A stretch of 26,482 bases of DNA from an uncultured Eubacterium sp. (GCA_910586045.1 CAJUIH010000036.1:1-26482); one strand, 5' to 3'. Counted from the first letter of the stretch, positions 15,513 through 23,850 are shown. Numbers and translations: made by a program. The notes: generated by a model not told the origin, from the letters alone.

Positions 15513-16145
15513 ATGAAAAAACGTACCAAACAGATTCTGGAACGTCTGGATCAAATGTATGGAACGGATGCGCTTTGCTATTTAAACCATGAGAATGCCT
15601 GGCAGCTTTTGATCGCTGTGATATTAAGCGCGCAGTGTACCGATGCGCGCGTAAATATCGTTACGGCCGATTTGTTTCAGAAATACGACACGTTGGAAAA
15701 ATTTGCCGGCGCCGACCTAAAAGAGTTGGAACAGGATATCCATTCGATCGGATTTTATCACAGCAAGGCAAAAAACATTATTTCCTGCTGCCGTGACCTT
15801 GTTACGAAGTTTGGAGGAGAAGTGCCTTCTTCCCTGGAGGATCTGACCAGCCTTGCCGGCGTCGGAAGAAAAACGGCAAATGTGATCCGGGGCAATGTGT
15901 ACCATGAGCCTAGTATTGTTGTAGATACGCATGTAAAGCGGATCTCTAATCGGTTTGGCTTTACGAAAGAATCGGATCCGGTGAAAATCGAACAGGATTT
16001 GATGAAAGTGCTGCCTAAGGATCATTGGATTTTATATAATATGCAGATTATTACGTTTGGAAGAAGTATCTGTACGGCAAGAAGCCCTAAGTGCAGCGAA
16101 TGTTTTTTACAGGATTTATGTGAGGCAGGCGATAAAAAGATTTGA
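15513..16145 (+). CDS. nth: Endonuclease III
   Basis: This is a DNA glycosylase/AP lyase of base-excision repair that removes oxidised pyrimidines. The 210-residue protein matches the E. coli enzyme in layout and, by my count, in residue numbering. The helix-hairpin-helix LAGVGRKTANVI (114-125) carries catalytic Lys120. Catalytic Asp138 lies in VVDTHVKR. The [4Fe-4S] cysteines are Cys187, Cys194, Cys197 and Cys203 (C-x6-C-x2-C-x5-C). ATG 15513 is preceded by CGGAGG (15498-15503) at 9 bases; an upstream in-frame ATG at 15456 coincides with the -35 box and would add 19 atypical residues. The next gene overlaps its stop codon. Confidence 0.96.
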   Translation: MKKRTKQILERLDQMYGTDALCYLNHENAWQLLIAVILSAQCTDARVNIVTADLFQKYDTLEKFAGADLKELEQDIHSIGFYHSKAKNIISCCRDLVTKFGGEVPSSLEDLTSLAGVGRKTANVIRGNVYHEPSIVVDTHVKRISNRFGFTKESDPVKIEQDLMKVLPKDHWILYNMQIITFGRSICTARSPKCSECFLQDLCEAGDKKI

Positions 16146-16921
16146 TATTAGAAAATTATGTGGCAATTGACCTTGAAATGACCGGTTTGAATACAAAACG
16201 TGATAAAATTCTGGAAATAGGAGCAGTGCGTGTTAAAAATAAGAAAATAGAAGATACTTATCAGGCATTGATAGACCCGCATCTGGAGCTGCAGGCAGAA
16301 ATTGTGGAATTGACCGGAATTACAAATGAAATGGCCTGCGGCGGGCGCGAGATCGATCAGGTGATGCCGGAAATCGTAGCATTTTGCGGCGATTTTGTGC
16401 TGCTTGGACACAATATTATTTTTGACTATGGATTTTTAAAACAGGCGGCGAGAAACTGCGATCTTGAATTTGAGCACCGGGGGATGGATACGCTGAAACT
16501 GGCCAGAAAGCTGCTGCCGCCGGAAGAAAAAAAGACACTGCAGACGTTGTGCGACCGGTTCGGCATTGTAAGGGAGCGCAGACACCGTGCGCTTGATGAC
16601 GCCAAGGCGGCGGGGGAGCTGTATGAAATTTTGGAAACGGCATATGAGGCGCGCCAGCCGGAAGTATTTCAGCCGTATCCGCTTGTGTATAAGGTGAAAA
16701 AACTCCAGCCCGCAACGAAACGGCAGAAAATCCATCTAAAGGAACTGGCCGAATACCATCAGTTGAAACTGTCGGTTTCTTGGGAAACGCTGACCAAAAA
16801 CGAGGCATCCAGACAGATTGACAAAATCATAGCGCAGCATGGAAGAATGCCGAAACAGGAAAATAAATTAGAAATGGTTAGTAATCTGTCTGAATCTGCC
16901 GATAAAAGGATACAGGAATAA
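16142..16921 (+). CDS. DEDDh 3'-5' exonuclease (DNA polymerase III epsilon-like)
   Basis: This 259-residue protein has all exonuclease motifs: Asp10 and Glu12 in AIDLEMTG, Asp95 in NIIFDYGFL, and His148 with Asp153 in RHRALDDAKA. It probably trims or proofreads DNA or RNA 3' ends. After the nuclease domain (1-170) comes a Lys-rich region, then a segment (about 195-240, TKRQKIHLKELAEYH ... LTKNEASRQIDKI) that resembles a small helical DUF3072-like module. The start must be the TTG at 16142: an in-frame stop lies 9 bases upstream and the catalytic Asp is residue 10. That TTG overlaps the nth stop (TTGA), so translation is coupled. No good ribosome site is present, as expected for coupling. Confidence 0.88.
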   Translation: MILENYVAIDLEMTGLNTKRDKILEIGAVRVKNKKIEDTYQALIDPHLELQAEIVELTGITNEMACGGREIDQVMPEIVAFCGDFVLLGHNIIFDYGFLKQAARNCDLEFEHRGMDTLKLARKLLPPEEKKTLQTLCDRFGIVRERRHRALDDAKAAGELYEILETAYEARQPEVFQPYPLVYKVKKLQPATKRQKIHLKELAEYHQLKLSVSWETLTKNEASRQIDKIIAQHGRMPKQENKLEMVSNLSESADKRIQE

Positions 16922-16925
16922 GGGT

Positions 16926-17522
16926 TTACGGCGCCAGTTTTTCCAATATGGCGTCTTTTAACATAAGATCCATGCCGCTTACGGTATGGGCCAACTGTTT
17001 CAGCTTGGAATCTTCGCCGTGTTCCTGGTAGAGTGTTCCTAGCAGGATATAATTTTTGCTGACGTCCGTTTTACAGGAAACGCCGAACTCCAGGACACGG
17101 ACCGCTTCATTCCAGTGCCCTAGTTCAGCCAGCCGTTCGCCGTATGCGGTAATCGTCTTGGCCAGGGAGATAAAATTGGTGTCGCATTCCGATAAAAAAG
17201 TCAGGTTGGCGGCGCCGTACTGCAGCTTTAAATCGGTGTTGGAAATACCGGACAGGTTTAGGATTTTCCGGCTGCGCAGGCTGCGCAGCGTGTCCTCGAG
17301 CGTTTCCAGCTTTTGATCCGGGAACTGTCCGATTGGGAAAGTATCCAATGGGATCTCGATATAGTCCAGATTGGTGATATCCTGCTTACGGACGGTATTT
17401 GCGCGCTGTTCCTTTTCCCAGAAAGAATCTTGTTTGTCCTGAAAAGATCGCTGGGAGCGGTTTCTTAGCATGGATACAATCATAAGGAACAGAATAAAAA
17501 AAGGTAAAATCATAAGTGGCAT
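16926..17522 (-). CDS. Small membrane-anchored protein with TPR-like C-terminal part
   Basis: I do not recognise a named family. The 198-residue protein starts with one hydrophobic segment (about 2-18), then a basic stretch (RNRSQRSFQDKQ) that places the rest in the cytoplasm. Residues about 120-195 look like two or three helical hairpins with TPR-like text (YGERLAELGHWNEAVRVLEFG and YILLGTLYQEHGE), suggesting a protein-binding scaffold. The start at 17522 follows AAAGGA at about 11 bases; ATG three codons later is possible. Its stop is only 4 bases from the convergent exonuclease stop, with no separate terminator for either gene. Confidence 0.75.
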   Translation of the reverse strand: MPLMILPFFILFLMIVSMLRNRSQRSFQDKQDSFWEKEQRANTVRKQDITNLDYIEIPLDTFPIGQFPDQKLETLEDTLRSLRSRKILNLSGISNTDLKLQYGAANLTFLSECDTNFISLAKTITAYGERLAELGHWNEAVRVLEFGVSCKTDVSKNYILLGTLYQEHGEDSKLKQLAHTVSGMDLMLKDAILEKLAP

Positions 17523-17581
17523 GGTCTGCTGCTTCCTTTCTATAAAAGATTCGTATCGGTTACTAGAGTTATAATAAGGCT

Positions 17582-17610
17582 GTTATAAGGCTTCTATTCG
17601 TGTTTGTGAG
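17582..17610 (-). promoter_or_regulatory. Possible promoter of the minus-strand TPR-like gene
   Basis: On the minus strand, CTCACA (17610-17605) is followed after 17 bases by TATAAC (17587-17582). The start would be near 17575, about 53 bases before the gene. A near-tandem duplication (GTTATAA, AGGCT) at 17568-17592 creates a second TATAAC/TATAAT in this region on both strands. The rest of 17523-17692 holds a short hairpin, CAGGC/GCCTG (17661-17678), and no other gene. Confidence 0.35.
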
Positions 17611-17692
17611 ATTTTTATGGCTTTTTTGTAGTTTTTTATGAAATATTAAAATACATATTACAGGCTTTCACATGCCTGGGAAAGAGGGTCTT

Positions 17693-17821
17693 ATGTCAAA
17701 AAACAAAAAAACAAAAACAACCATCTACACATCAAAAAAGAAAAGGGCAGCCGCTGCGGTCGTCTGTATTTTACTGGCTGCTGCGATGCTGCTGCCGATG
17801 CTTTTGTCAGCCTTTGTATAA
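17693..17821 (+). CDS. Single-pass membrane miniprotein (42 aa)
   Basis: This short open frame encodes 42 residues with a strongly basic N-terminus (MSKNKKTKTTIYTSKKKR), then one hydrophobic helix of about 24 residues (AAAAVVCILLAAAMLLP and on) to the end. The layout predicts an inner-face N-terminus with a membrane anchor. GGGAAAGAGGG (17678-17688) provides a purine-rich ribosome site 4 bases before the ATG. The codon-level structure, Lys-rich then hydrophobic, is not what random sequence gives. It sits between a divergent membrane protein gene and a VanW gene. The size and layout recall small membrane proteins such as the Bacillales stressosome anchor Prli42, but I cannot claim homology. 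Confidence 0.65.
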   Translation: MSKNKKTKTTIYTSKKKRAAAAVVCILLAAAMLLPMLLSAFV

Positions 17822-17847
17822 CTGGCAGAAAAAAATCTGTTATTGTG

Positions 17848-17853
17848 TATAAT
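17848..17853 (+). promoter_or_regulatory. -10 box before the VanW gene
   Basis: A perfect TATAAT lies 47 bases before the VanW GTG start. The bases 17 upstream (GCAGAA) are not a good -35, so this may be a weak or activated promoter, with the miniprotein transcript also contributing. Confidence 0.4.
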
Positions 17854-17900
17854 ATACAAAAAATAAGAGGAAATGTCAAATATTTTGAAAGGAGCAGACA

Positions 17901-19697
17901 GTGAAATTTAAGCATTTAAAAAAATGTATCATTGGCGGGATTGCCGCGGTGGGCATCGCTGTTACAGGATATGCGGTAAGCGCGGCATATGCGGATACGC
18001 AGCAGGGCGATACGATTTTGGACAATATTTATATTGGCGAAGTAGCCGTCGGCGGTATGACAGCAGACGAGGCGGAGCAGGCCGTCCGTGATTATGTGCA
18101 GGGTATGCAGGATACAAAGCTTACGCTAACGGCAGGCAGTAAAAGTATTCCGGTTTCCTTAAAAAGGCTTGGCGTGGAATGGGAGAATACCGGCGTGGTG
18201 GAAGAAGCGTCCATGATCGGCAAAAGCGGCAGCCTGATCACGAGATATAAGGACAAAAAGGATTTGGAGCATGCGCCGCGCGAGTTTGCGCTTACATTCC
18301 GCGCAGACGAGTCCAAGATTACATCGTATTTAAAAAAATATAAAAAGAAAGCGGACCAAAAAGCAAAAGACGGCGGGCTGGTTCGGGAAAATGGGGCATT
18401 TACGATTACCGAAGGCAAAGAAGGGATTTCCCTGAATGTAGCCGAATCCGCAAAACGCATTGAATCGTTTATTCAGGGGGACTGGGATGCAAAAGAAGCG
18501 GAAATTGAACTGGCGGCGGATACGGTAAAGCCGCGCGGAACGAAAGAAGAACTGGCGAAAGTAAAAGACGTGCTGGGAACCTGCACGACGGATTACAGCA
18601 GCTCCACGGCGGGGCGCATTATGAACGTGGAAACAGGCTGCAGCCGGATCAATGGAAAGCTGCTCTATCCAGGCGACACTTTCTCGGTGTATGAGACCGT
18701 CAGCCCGTTTGACGCGGAACATGGCTACGCGCTTGCCGGATCGTTTGAAAACGGAACGGTAGTAGATACGTACGGCGGGGGGATCTGCCAGGTTTCCACA
18801 ACCCTTTATGACGCGGTGATTCTCGCGGAACTCGAAATCAAGGAACGGTTTGAACATTCCATGATTGTTACGTATGTAGAGCCTTCGATGGATGCGGCAA
18901 TCGCGGGTACTGTGAAAGATTTGAAATTTGTTAACAATCTCGATACTCCGGTTTACATTGAAGGCATTACAGGCGGCGGAAAGCTGACCTTTAACATATA
19001 CGGAGAGGAAACAAGGCCGGCGAACCGGGAAGTAAGCTTTGAAAGCGAGATTATTAGCGAGACGCAGCCGCCGACGCAGCTTCAGGGTTCTGCCAGCTAT
19101 AATGTCGGCTATGTAGGCGTGCAGCAGTCTTCGCATGTCGGAAAAGTTGCAAAGCTGTGGAAAGTGGTTAAGGTAGACGGCAAGGAAAAGAGCCGGGAGG
19201 AATTTAATAACAGTACGTATTACGCTTCTCCAACGATTATAACCGTAGGAACGAACACAACGAGCGACGAAGCCAGGGCTTATATTCAGAATGCGATTGC
19301 TTCGCAAAATGCCGGAAATATTTATGCTGCGGCACAGCAGGCGGCAGCAATAGCGGCGCGTCCGCCGGAACCAGAAGAACCGGATCCGGATGAGGAAGAC
19401 CCGAACGAGGAAAAACCAGACGAAGAAAAACCAGACGGGGAAGATCCGGATCAAAAAGATAACGATAAGGATAAGGATAAGGACAGCGGCCAGAAGGACG
19501 ACGGCAAAAAAGAGGAGCCGAAAAAAGACGAAGAAAAAGGGCAGAAGCCGGAAGCAACGCAAAAACCAGACACGCCAAAAGCAGATTCGCAGCAGGCGCA
19601 GCCAAAGAAAGAAAACACACAGGAAGCGGAGACAAAGGAAGAAGAACCACAGCAGGAACCGCAGAAAGAAGAAGCAAAGAAAGAAGCAAAGAAGTAA
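17901..19697 (+). CDS. VanW-family protein with long charged C-terminal tail
   Basis: This 598-residue protein has an N-terminal membrane segment (about 8-30) and a PG_binding_4-like region (about 40-200; VGGMTADEAEQAVRDYV). The VanW domain (about 245-375) includes YPGDTFSVYETVSPF (256 on) and the hallmark YGGGICQVSTTLYDA (291 on). A beta-rich G5-like segment (about 375-455) comes next. From about residue 487 to the end it is almost entirely Glu, Asp, Lys, Pro and Gln, likely a disordered wall-spanning tail. VanW proteins occur near vancomycin genes but also alone, as here; a peptidoglycan-linked role is likely, the reaction unknown. The GTG start is fixed by AAAGGAG (17888-17894) 6 bases upstream. 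No van resistance genes are near. Confidence 0.92.
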   Translation: MKFKHLKKCIIGGIAAVGIAVTGYAVSAAYADTQQGDTILDNIYIGEVAVGGMTADEAEQAVRDYVQGMQDTKLTLTAGSKSIPVSLKRLGVEWENTGVVEEASMIGKSGSLITRYKDKKDLEHAPREFALTFRADESKITSYLKKYKKKADQKAKDGGLVRENGAFTITEGKEGISLNVAESAKRIESFIQGDWDAKEAEIELAADTVKPRGTKEELAKVKDVLGTCTTDYSSSTAGRIMNVETGCSRINGKLLYPGDTFSVYETVSPFDAEHGYALAGSFENGTVVDTYGGGICQVSTTLYDAVILAELEIKERFEHSMIVTYVEPSMDAAIAGTVKDLKFVNNLDTPVYIEGITGGGKLTFNIYGEETRPANREVSFESEIISETQPPTQLQGSASYNVGYVGVQQSSHVGKVAKLWKVVKVDGKEKSREEFNNSTYYASPTIITVGTNTTSDEARAYIQNAIASQNAGNIYAAAQQAAAIAARPPEPEEPDPDEEDPNEEKPDEEKPDGEDPDQKDNDKDKDKDSGQKDDGKKEEPKKDEEKGQKPEATQKPDTPKADSQQAQPKKENTQEAETKEEEPQQEPQKEEAKKEAKK

Positions 19698-19751
19698 AAC
19701 AAGAACTACAAACAACACAATAGTAAGCAAACAAGCAGGGGCTAACCAAAT

Positions 19752-20735
19752 ATGAAAATAGGAAAAGTGCAGGAATCAGTATTAAAACGCTCGATATTAA
19801 ATCAAATTCATACACGCAGGGAAGAGATCCTGCTCGGAGCGTCTGTAGGGGAAGACTGCGCTGCAGTTGCGGTAGCCGAGGATGAGATGCTCGTCATGTC
19901 TACAGACCCTATTACCGGTACGGTAAAAGACATTGGCAGCCTGGCTATTCAGATTACGGTAAACGATCTGGCCAGCGCAGGGGCGGAACCGTTGGGCGTG
20001 ATGCTGACGGTTCTGCTGCCGGAAAATTTCAGCGAACAGAAGCTGCGCTACCTGATGGCGCAGGCAGAAGCTGCCTGCGCGGCAGCGCATGTGCAGATTA
20101 TGGGCGGACATACGGAGGTAACCAAAGCCGTATGCCAGCCGCTGGTATCGGTAGCCGGGATCGGAAAGGCAAAAAAAGGCAGGCTGGTTTCTACAGCCGG
20201 GGCCAGGCCGGGTATGGATATCATCATTACGAAATGGGCCGGTATCGAAGGGACGGCGATTATTGCAAAGGAAAAGGAAGCGGAGCTTTTGGAACATTTT
20301 CCGCAGCGGTTTATTGACCAGGCGAAGCGGTTTGACCAGATGCTTTCCGTGCTTGCGGAAGCGCAGATCGCGGTCCGGTACCATGTCAGCGCCATGCATG
20401 ATGTGACCGAGGGCGGCATTTTTGGCGCGTTATGGGAAATGGCGGAGGCGTCCGGGGTAGGGCTGGAGATTGATTTAAAAAAGATACCGCTGCGCCAGGA
20501 GACAATTGAAGTCTGCGAATATTTTGGCATTAACCCCTATGAGCTGATATCCAGCGGCAGTATGCTGATGGCCGCGGCAGACGGCAATACGATTGTACGT
20601 GAATTGGAAAAGCAGGGGATTCATGCCGTTGTAGTTGGGAAAGCGACGCAGGGAAATGACCGTATCCTGTACACGGCGCAGGAGCGCAGATTTTTAGAAC
20701 CGCCCAAGTCGGATGCATTGTATCAGGTCGTGTAA
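19752..20735 (+). CDS. AIR synthase-related (PurM/HypE-like) protein
   Basis: This 327-residue protein belongs to the PurM/ThiL/HypE/SelD ATP-binding superfamily. GEDCAAVAV (about 32-40) and STDPITGTVKDIGSLAIQITVNDLASAGAEP (about 52-82) are the glycine/aspartate-rich nucleotide-binding segments. Residues about 170-310 form the second PurM domain, with HDVTEGGIFGALWEMAE. It lacks the C-terminal cysteine tail that HypE uses, and no other hydrogenase maturation genes are present, so it is not a standard HypE. It is also not in a purine operon. The substrate is unknown. AGGGG about 10 bases upstream supports the ATG. It lies 54 bases after VanW and 31 bases before the Lrp gene. Confidence 0.85.
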   Translation: MKIGKVQESVLKRSILNQIHTRREEILLGASVGEDCAAVAVAEDEMLVMSTDPITGTVKDIGSLAIQITVNDLASAGAEPLGVMLTVLLPENFSEQKLRYLMAQAEAACAAAHVQIMGGHTEVTKAVCQPLVSVAGIGKAKKGRLVSTAGARPGMDIIITKWAGIEGTAIIAKEKEAELLEHFPQRFIDQAKRFDQMLSVLAEAQIAVRYHVSAMHDVTEGGIFGALWEMAEASGVGLEIDLKKIPLRQETIEVCEYFGINPYELISSGSMLMAAADGNTIVRELEKQGIHAVVVGKATQGNDRILYTAQERRFLEPPKSDALYQVV

Positions 20736-20766
20736 AGGCAATGATAGAAAAACAGAGAGGGAGACT

Positions 20767-21249
20767 ATGCGTGAGAAAATTTTGACATTTATTGAAAAAA
20801 ACAGCCGCGTGGACCTGAAAGAGCTGGCGGTGATTTTGGGCGTAGACGAAGTAACGGTTGCGCAGGAATTAAAACATATGGAAGAAGAGCATGTGATCTG
20901 CGGGTATCATACGCTGATTAACTGGGATAAAGTGGGCGTAGAAAAAGTGACCGCTATGATTGAGGTGCGTGTCACCCCGCAGAGGGAAATGGGATTTGAC
21001 AAAGTGGCCGAACGTATTTATAAATATCCGGAGGTAAACGCGGTTTTTTTAATTTCAGGGGGATTTGACCTGATGGTAACGCTGGAGGGCAAGACGCTGC
21101 GCGAAGTGTCGCAGTTTGTAACAGACAAATTGTCGACGCTGGATTCTGTTTTGAGTACAAAAACAAATTTCATACTTAAAAAATATAAGGATCACGGAAC
21201 GATTATGGCCGCGGCACCAAAAGATGAAAGGATATTAATCACACCATGA
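20767..21249 (+). CDS. Lrp/AsnC-family transcriptional regulator
   Basis: This 160-residue protein has an N-terminal winged helix-turn-helix (about 4-52; DLKELAVILGVDEVTVAQEL) and a C-terminal RAM/AsnC ligand domain (about 68-145; VNAVFLISGGFDLMVTLEG). Such proteins sense amino acids and control their metabolism. ATG 20767 follows AGAGAGGGAG; an in-frame ATG at 20713 lies inside the preceding gene. Its stop overlaps the aminotransferase start (ATGA), so the two are co-translated, and that gene or its amino-acid substrate is the likely target. Residues after 145 form a short extra tail. Confidence 0.92.
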   Translation: MREKILTFIEKNSRVDLKELAVILGVDEVTVAQELKHMEEEHVICGYHTLINWDKVGVEKVTAMIEVRVTPQREMGFDKVAERIYKYPEVNAVFLISGGFDLMVTLEGKTLREVSQFVTDKLSTLDSVLSTKTNFILKKYKDHGTIMAAAPKDERILITP

Positions 21250-22433
21250 AAAATCCATTATCAAAAGAAATTGTGCAGATCCCGCCTTCCGGCATACGGA
21301 AATTTTTTGATATTGTCAGTGAAATGGAAGATGCGATTTCTCTGGGTGTGGGTGAACCCGATTTTGACACACCTTGGCATATTCGGGACGAGGGCATTTA
21401 TTCACTGGAAAAGGGCAGGACTTTTTATACTTCCAATGCCGGGTTAAAAGAACTAAAAATAGAAATCATAAATTATTTAAAACGCAGGTTTGACTTGGAA
21501 TATGATTACCAGCAGGAAGTGCTGGTAACCGTAGGGGGCAGCGAAGCGATCGACATTGCGATGCGCGCGATGCTGGACCCGGGGGATGAGGTATTGATTC
21601 CGCAGCCGTGCTATGTTTCCTATGAGCCGTGCTGCAGGCTGGCCAATGGAACGCCTGTGATTATCGAACTGCAGGAACAAAATGATTTCCGGCTCACAAA
21701 AGAAGAACTGGAAGCGGCCATTACGCCAAATACAAAACTTGTCGTACTGCCGTTTCCAAATAATCCAACCGGCGCAGTCATGGAACGCGCGGATCTGGAA
21801 GCCATTGCCGAGGTAATAAAGGCGCATGACCTGTTTGTAATCAGCGATGAAATTTACGCGGAGCTTACGTATCTGGAACATACCCAGCATGTTTCCATCG
21901 CCTCTCTGGCGGGCATGAAAGAACGAACGATTGTTATAAACGGGTTTTCAAAATCCCATGCGATGACCGGATGGCGGCTCGGGTATGCCTGCGGCCCACA
22001 GGTCATTCTGGAACAGATGCTGAAGATCCATCAGTATGCGATTATGTGTGCGCCGACCAACAGCCAGTACGCGGCTGTCGACGCATTGAGAAACGGCGAC
22101 GACGACGTAGCCTCCATGCGGGAACAGTATAACGGAAGGCGGCGGTTTCTGCTGCATATGCTGGCGGAAATGGGGCTGCAATGCTTTGAACCGTTTGGCG
22201 CGTTTTATGTATTTCCGTGTATCAAAGAATTTGGCATGACGTCAGAAGCATTTGCCGAACGGCTTTTGACGGAAGAAAAAGTCGCGGTCGTTCCCGGTAC
22301 AGCGTTTGGACAGTGCGGCGAGGGATTTGTGCGCATTTCGTATGCGTATTCGCTCGAAAGCCTGAAAGTAGCATTGGAACGGGTCGGCAGATTTATCGCA
22401 AAGCTGAAAGCAGAGCAAAAGGGAACATTATGA
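21246..22433 (+). CDS. Class I/II PLP-dependent aminotransferase
   Basis: This 395-residue fold-type I aminotransferase converts an amino acid and a keto acid by way of pyridoxal phosphate. The PLP lysine is Lys236 in GFSKSHAMTGWRLGY. Other conserved parts are the VGGSEAIDIAMRA phosphate-binding region, NNPTGAVM (substrate Asn) and SDEIYAEL (Asp/Tyr that hold the cofactor). The sequence type resembles aromatic or aspartate aminotransferases (AspC/PatA-like), but the exact substrate is not clear. The start overlaps the stop of the Lrp-type regulator, and its own stop overlaps trmL by ATGA, so three genes are translated as one unit. Confidence 0.93.
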   Translation: MKNPLSKEIVQIPPSGIRKFFDIVSEMEDAISLGVGEPDFDTPWHIRDEGIYSLEKGRTFYTSNAGLKELKIEIINYLKRRFDLEYDYQQEVLVTVGGSEAIDIAMRAMLDPGDEVLIPQPCYVSYEPCCRLANGTPVIIELQEQNDFRLTKEELEAAITPNTKLVVLPFPNNPTGAVMERADLEAIAEVIKAHDLFVISDEIYAELTYLEHTQHVSIASLAGMKERTIVINGFSKSHAMTGWRLGYACGPQVILEQMLKIHQYAIMCAPTNSQYAAVDALRNGDDDVASMREQYNGRRRFLLHMLAEMGLQCFEPFGAFYVFPCIKEFGMTSEAFAERLLTEEKVAVVPGTAFGQCGEGFVRISYAYSLESLKVALERVGRFIAKLKAEQKGTL

Positions 22434-22927
22434 GTCAGTTAAATATCGTGCTCCACCAGCCGGAAATCCCGCAGAATACCGGCAATATCGGAAGAACCTG
22501 CGCAGCCGCGGGCATACGGCTGCATTTAATCGAGCCGCTTGGTTTTCGACTGAACGAAAAAATGTTGAAACGGGCCGGGATGGATTACTGGGAAGAACTG
22601 GATGTATCCATGTATGTGACGTATGAAGAATTTCTGGAGAAAAATCCGGGAGCTAAAATTTATTACGCAACGACAAAAGCACGCAGGCTGTACAGCGACG
22701 TGGCATATGAACCCGATTGTTTTGTGATGTTCGGAAAAGAAAGCGCGGGGATCCCGGAGGAAATATTAAAAGAAAATCCGGATACCTGCGTCCGTATTCC
22801 GATGCTGGCAGACAAACGTTCCTTGAACCTGTCCAATGCCGCCGCTATCGTACTCTACGAAGCGCTGCGGCAGAACCATTTCCCGGATATGCAGATGCAG
22901 GGCGCGCTGCACCGGCTGACGTGGTGA
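22430..22927 (+). CDS. trmL: tRNA (cytidine(34)-2'-O)-methyltransferase
   Basis: This 165-residue SPOUT methyltransferase modifies the wobble base of leucine tRNAs, using S-adenosylmethionine. The family motifs are clear: PQNTGNIGRTCAA near the N-terminus, FGKESAGIPEE in the middle, and the knotted C-terminal SAM site IPMLADKRSLNLSNAAA. The length matches TrmL (about 155-165). The ATG overlaps the aminotransferase stop codon (ATGA). The ecfA1 gene begins within 6 bases of its end. Confidence 0.95.
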   Translation: MSQLNIVLHQPEIPQNTGNIGRTCAAAGIRLHLIEPLGFRLNEKMLKRAGMDYWEELDVSMYVTYEEFLEKNPGAKIYYATTKARRLYSDVAYEPDCFVMFGKESAGIPEEILKENPDTCVRIPMLADKRSLNLSNAAAIVLYEALRQNHFPDMQMQGALHRLTW

Positions 22928-22932
22928 TTACA

Positions 22933-23796
22933 ATGGAGATGATTAAAGCAGCAAAACTGGTATATGAATATTTCCGGCGCGATGAAGAAGGGAACGTAGA
23001 TGCGATACAGACGGCACTGGATCAGGTAGATTTGGACATTAAAGAGGGGGAATTTATCGTGATCCTTGGTTCCAACGGTTCGGGAAAATCCACACTGGCC
23101 AGACAGATGAACGCAATGTTAACGCCGTCGGAAGGGTACCTGTGGGTCGATGGCAAGGATGTCAGCGATTCGGACCGTACCTGGGATGTGCGGCGCAGCG
23201 TGGGTATGGTATTTCAAAATCCGGATAACCAGATTGTGGCGGATCTTGTGGAAGAAGACGTCGGCTTTGGCCCGGAAAACATCGGTATTCCAACCGACGA
23301 AATATGGGAACGGGTTATGGACAGCCTGCGGTCTGTCGGGATGCTGGAATACCGGACACATTCCACGAATAAGCTTTCCGGCGGCGAAAAGCAGCGCGTA
23401 ACGATTGCCGGAGTCCTGGCTATGCAGCCGAAATGCATTGTCCTGGACGAACCGACGGCGATGCTGGATCCGGCAGGACGCAAAGAGGTACGCGCAGCCG
23501 TACAGGAATTAAACCAAAAAAAAGGCATTACGGTACTTTGGATTACGCATTTTATGGAGGAAGCGATTGGAGCAGACCGGGTATATGTCCTCGACCAGGG
23601 AAAACTCGTGATGCACGGACAGCCGAAGCAGATATTTTCCAGATCCGAACAACTAAAGCGGTACAGGCTGGATGTGCCGCGGATTACCCGTCTGGCGGAC
23701 GAACTGCGCAAAGAAGGCATACCGCTGCCAAGCGGAATCCTAACCAGGCAGGAATTGCTGCACGAGTTACTGCGGCTGGGACGCTCAGGTTTGTAG
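22933..23796 (+). CDS. ecfA1: ECF transporter ATPase, EcfA1 subunit
   Basis: This is the first ATPase of a group II energy-coupling factor transporter, which powers vitamin or metal uptake through exchangeable S components. The 287-residue protein has Walker A GSNGSGKST (46-54), Q-loop FQNPDNQIV, signature LSGGEKQ (148-154), Walker B with Asp172-Glu173 (VLDEPTAMLDP) and the switch His in WITHFMEEA. The NPDNQ form of the Q-loop is typical of EcfA1. No good ribosome site is seen: GTG 22924 overlaps the trmL stop and is an alternative start, but ATG 22933 gives the family length. EcfA2 follows after 54 bases. Confidence 0.94.
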   Translation: MEMIKAAKLVYEYFRRDEEGNVDAIQTALDQVDLDIKEGEFIVILGSNGSGKSTLARQMNAMLTPSEGYLWVDGKDVSDSDRTWDVRRSVGMVFQNPDNQIVADLVEEDVGFGPENIGIPTDEIWERVMDSLRSVGMLEYRTHSTNKLSGGEKQRVTIAGVLAMQPKCIVLDEPTAMLDPAGRKEVRAAVQELNQKKGITVLWITHFMEEAIGADRVYVLDQGKLVMHGQPKQIFSRSEQLKRYRLDVPRITRLADELRKEGIPLPSGILTRQELLHELLRLGRSGL

Positions 23797-23850
23797 TGTG
23801 GAATGAAAGAAACCGGATATTTGCATGCCGTTCCTAAGGGGTAGGAAAGA

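Noticed and set aside
17901..19697. Vancomycin resistance cluster
   Set aside because: VanW domains are common in Clostridia without resistance; no ligase, VanX/Y or VanRS genes are present.
18330..19730. Long minus-strand open frame (466 codons) opposite VanW
   Set aside because: It is the shadow of the highly biased VanW frame and its Glu/Lys-rich tail; its translation is low-complexity Leu/Phe/Arg without domains or a ribosome site.
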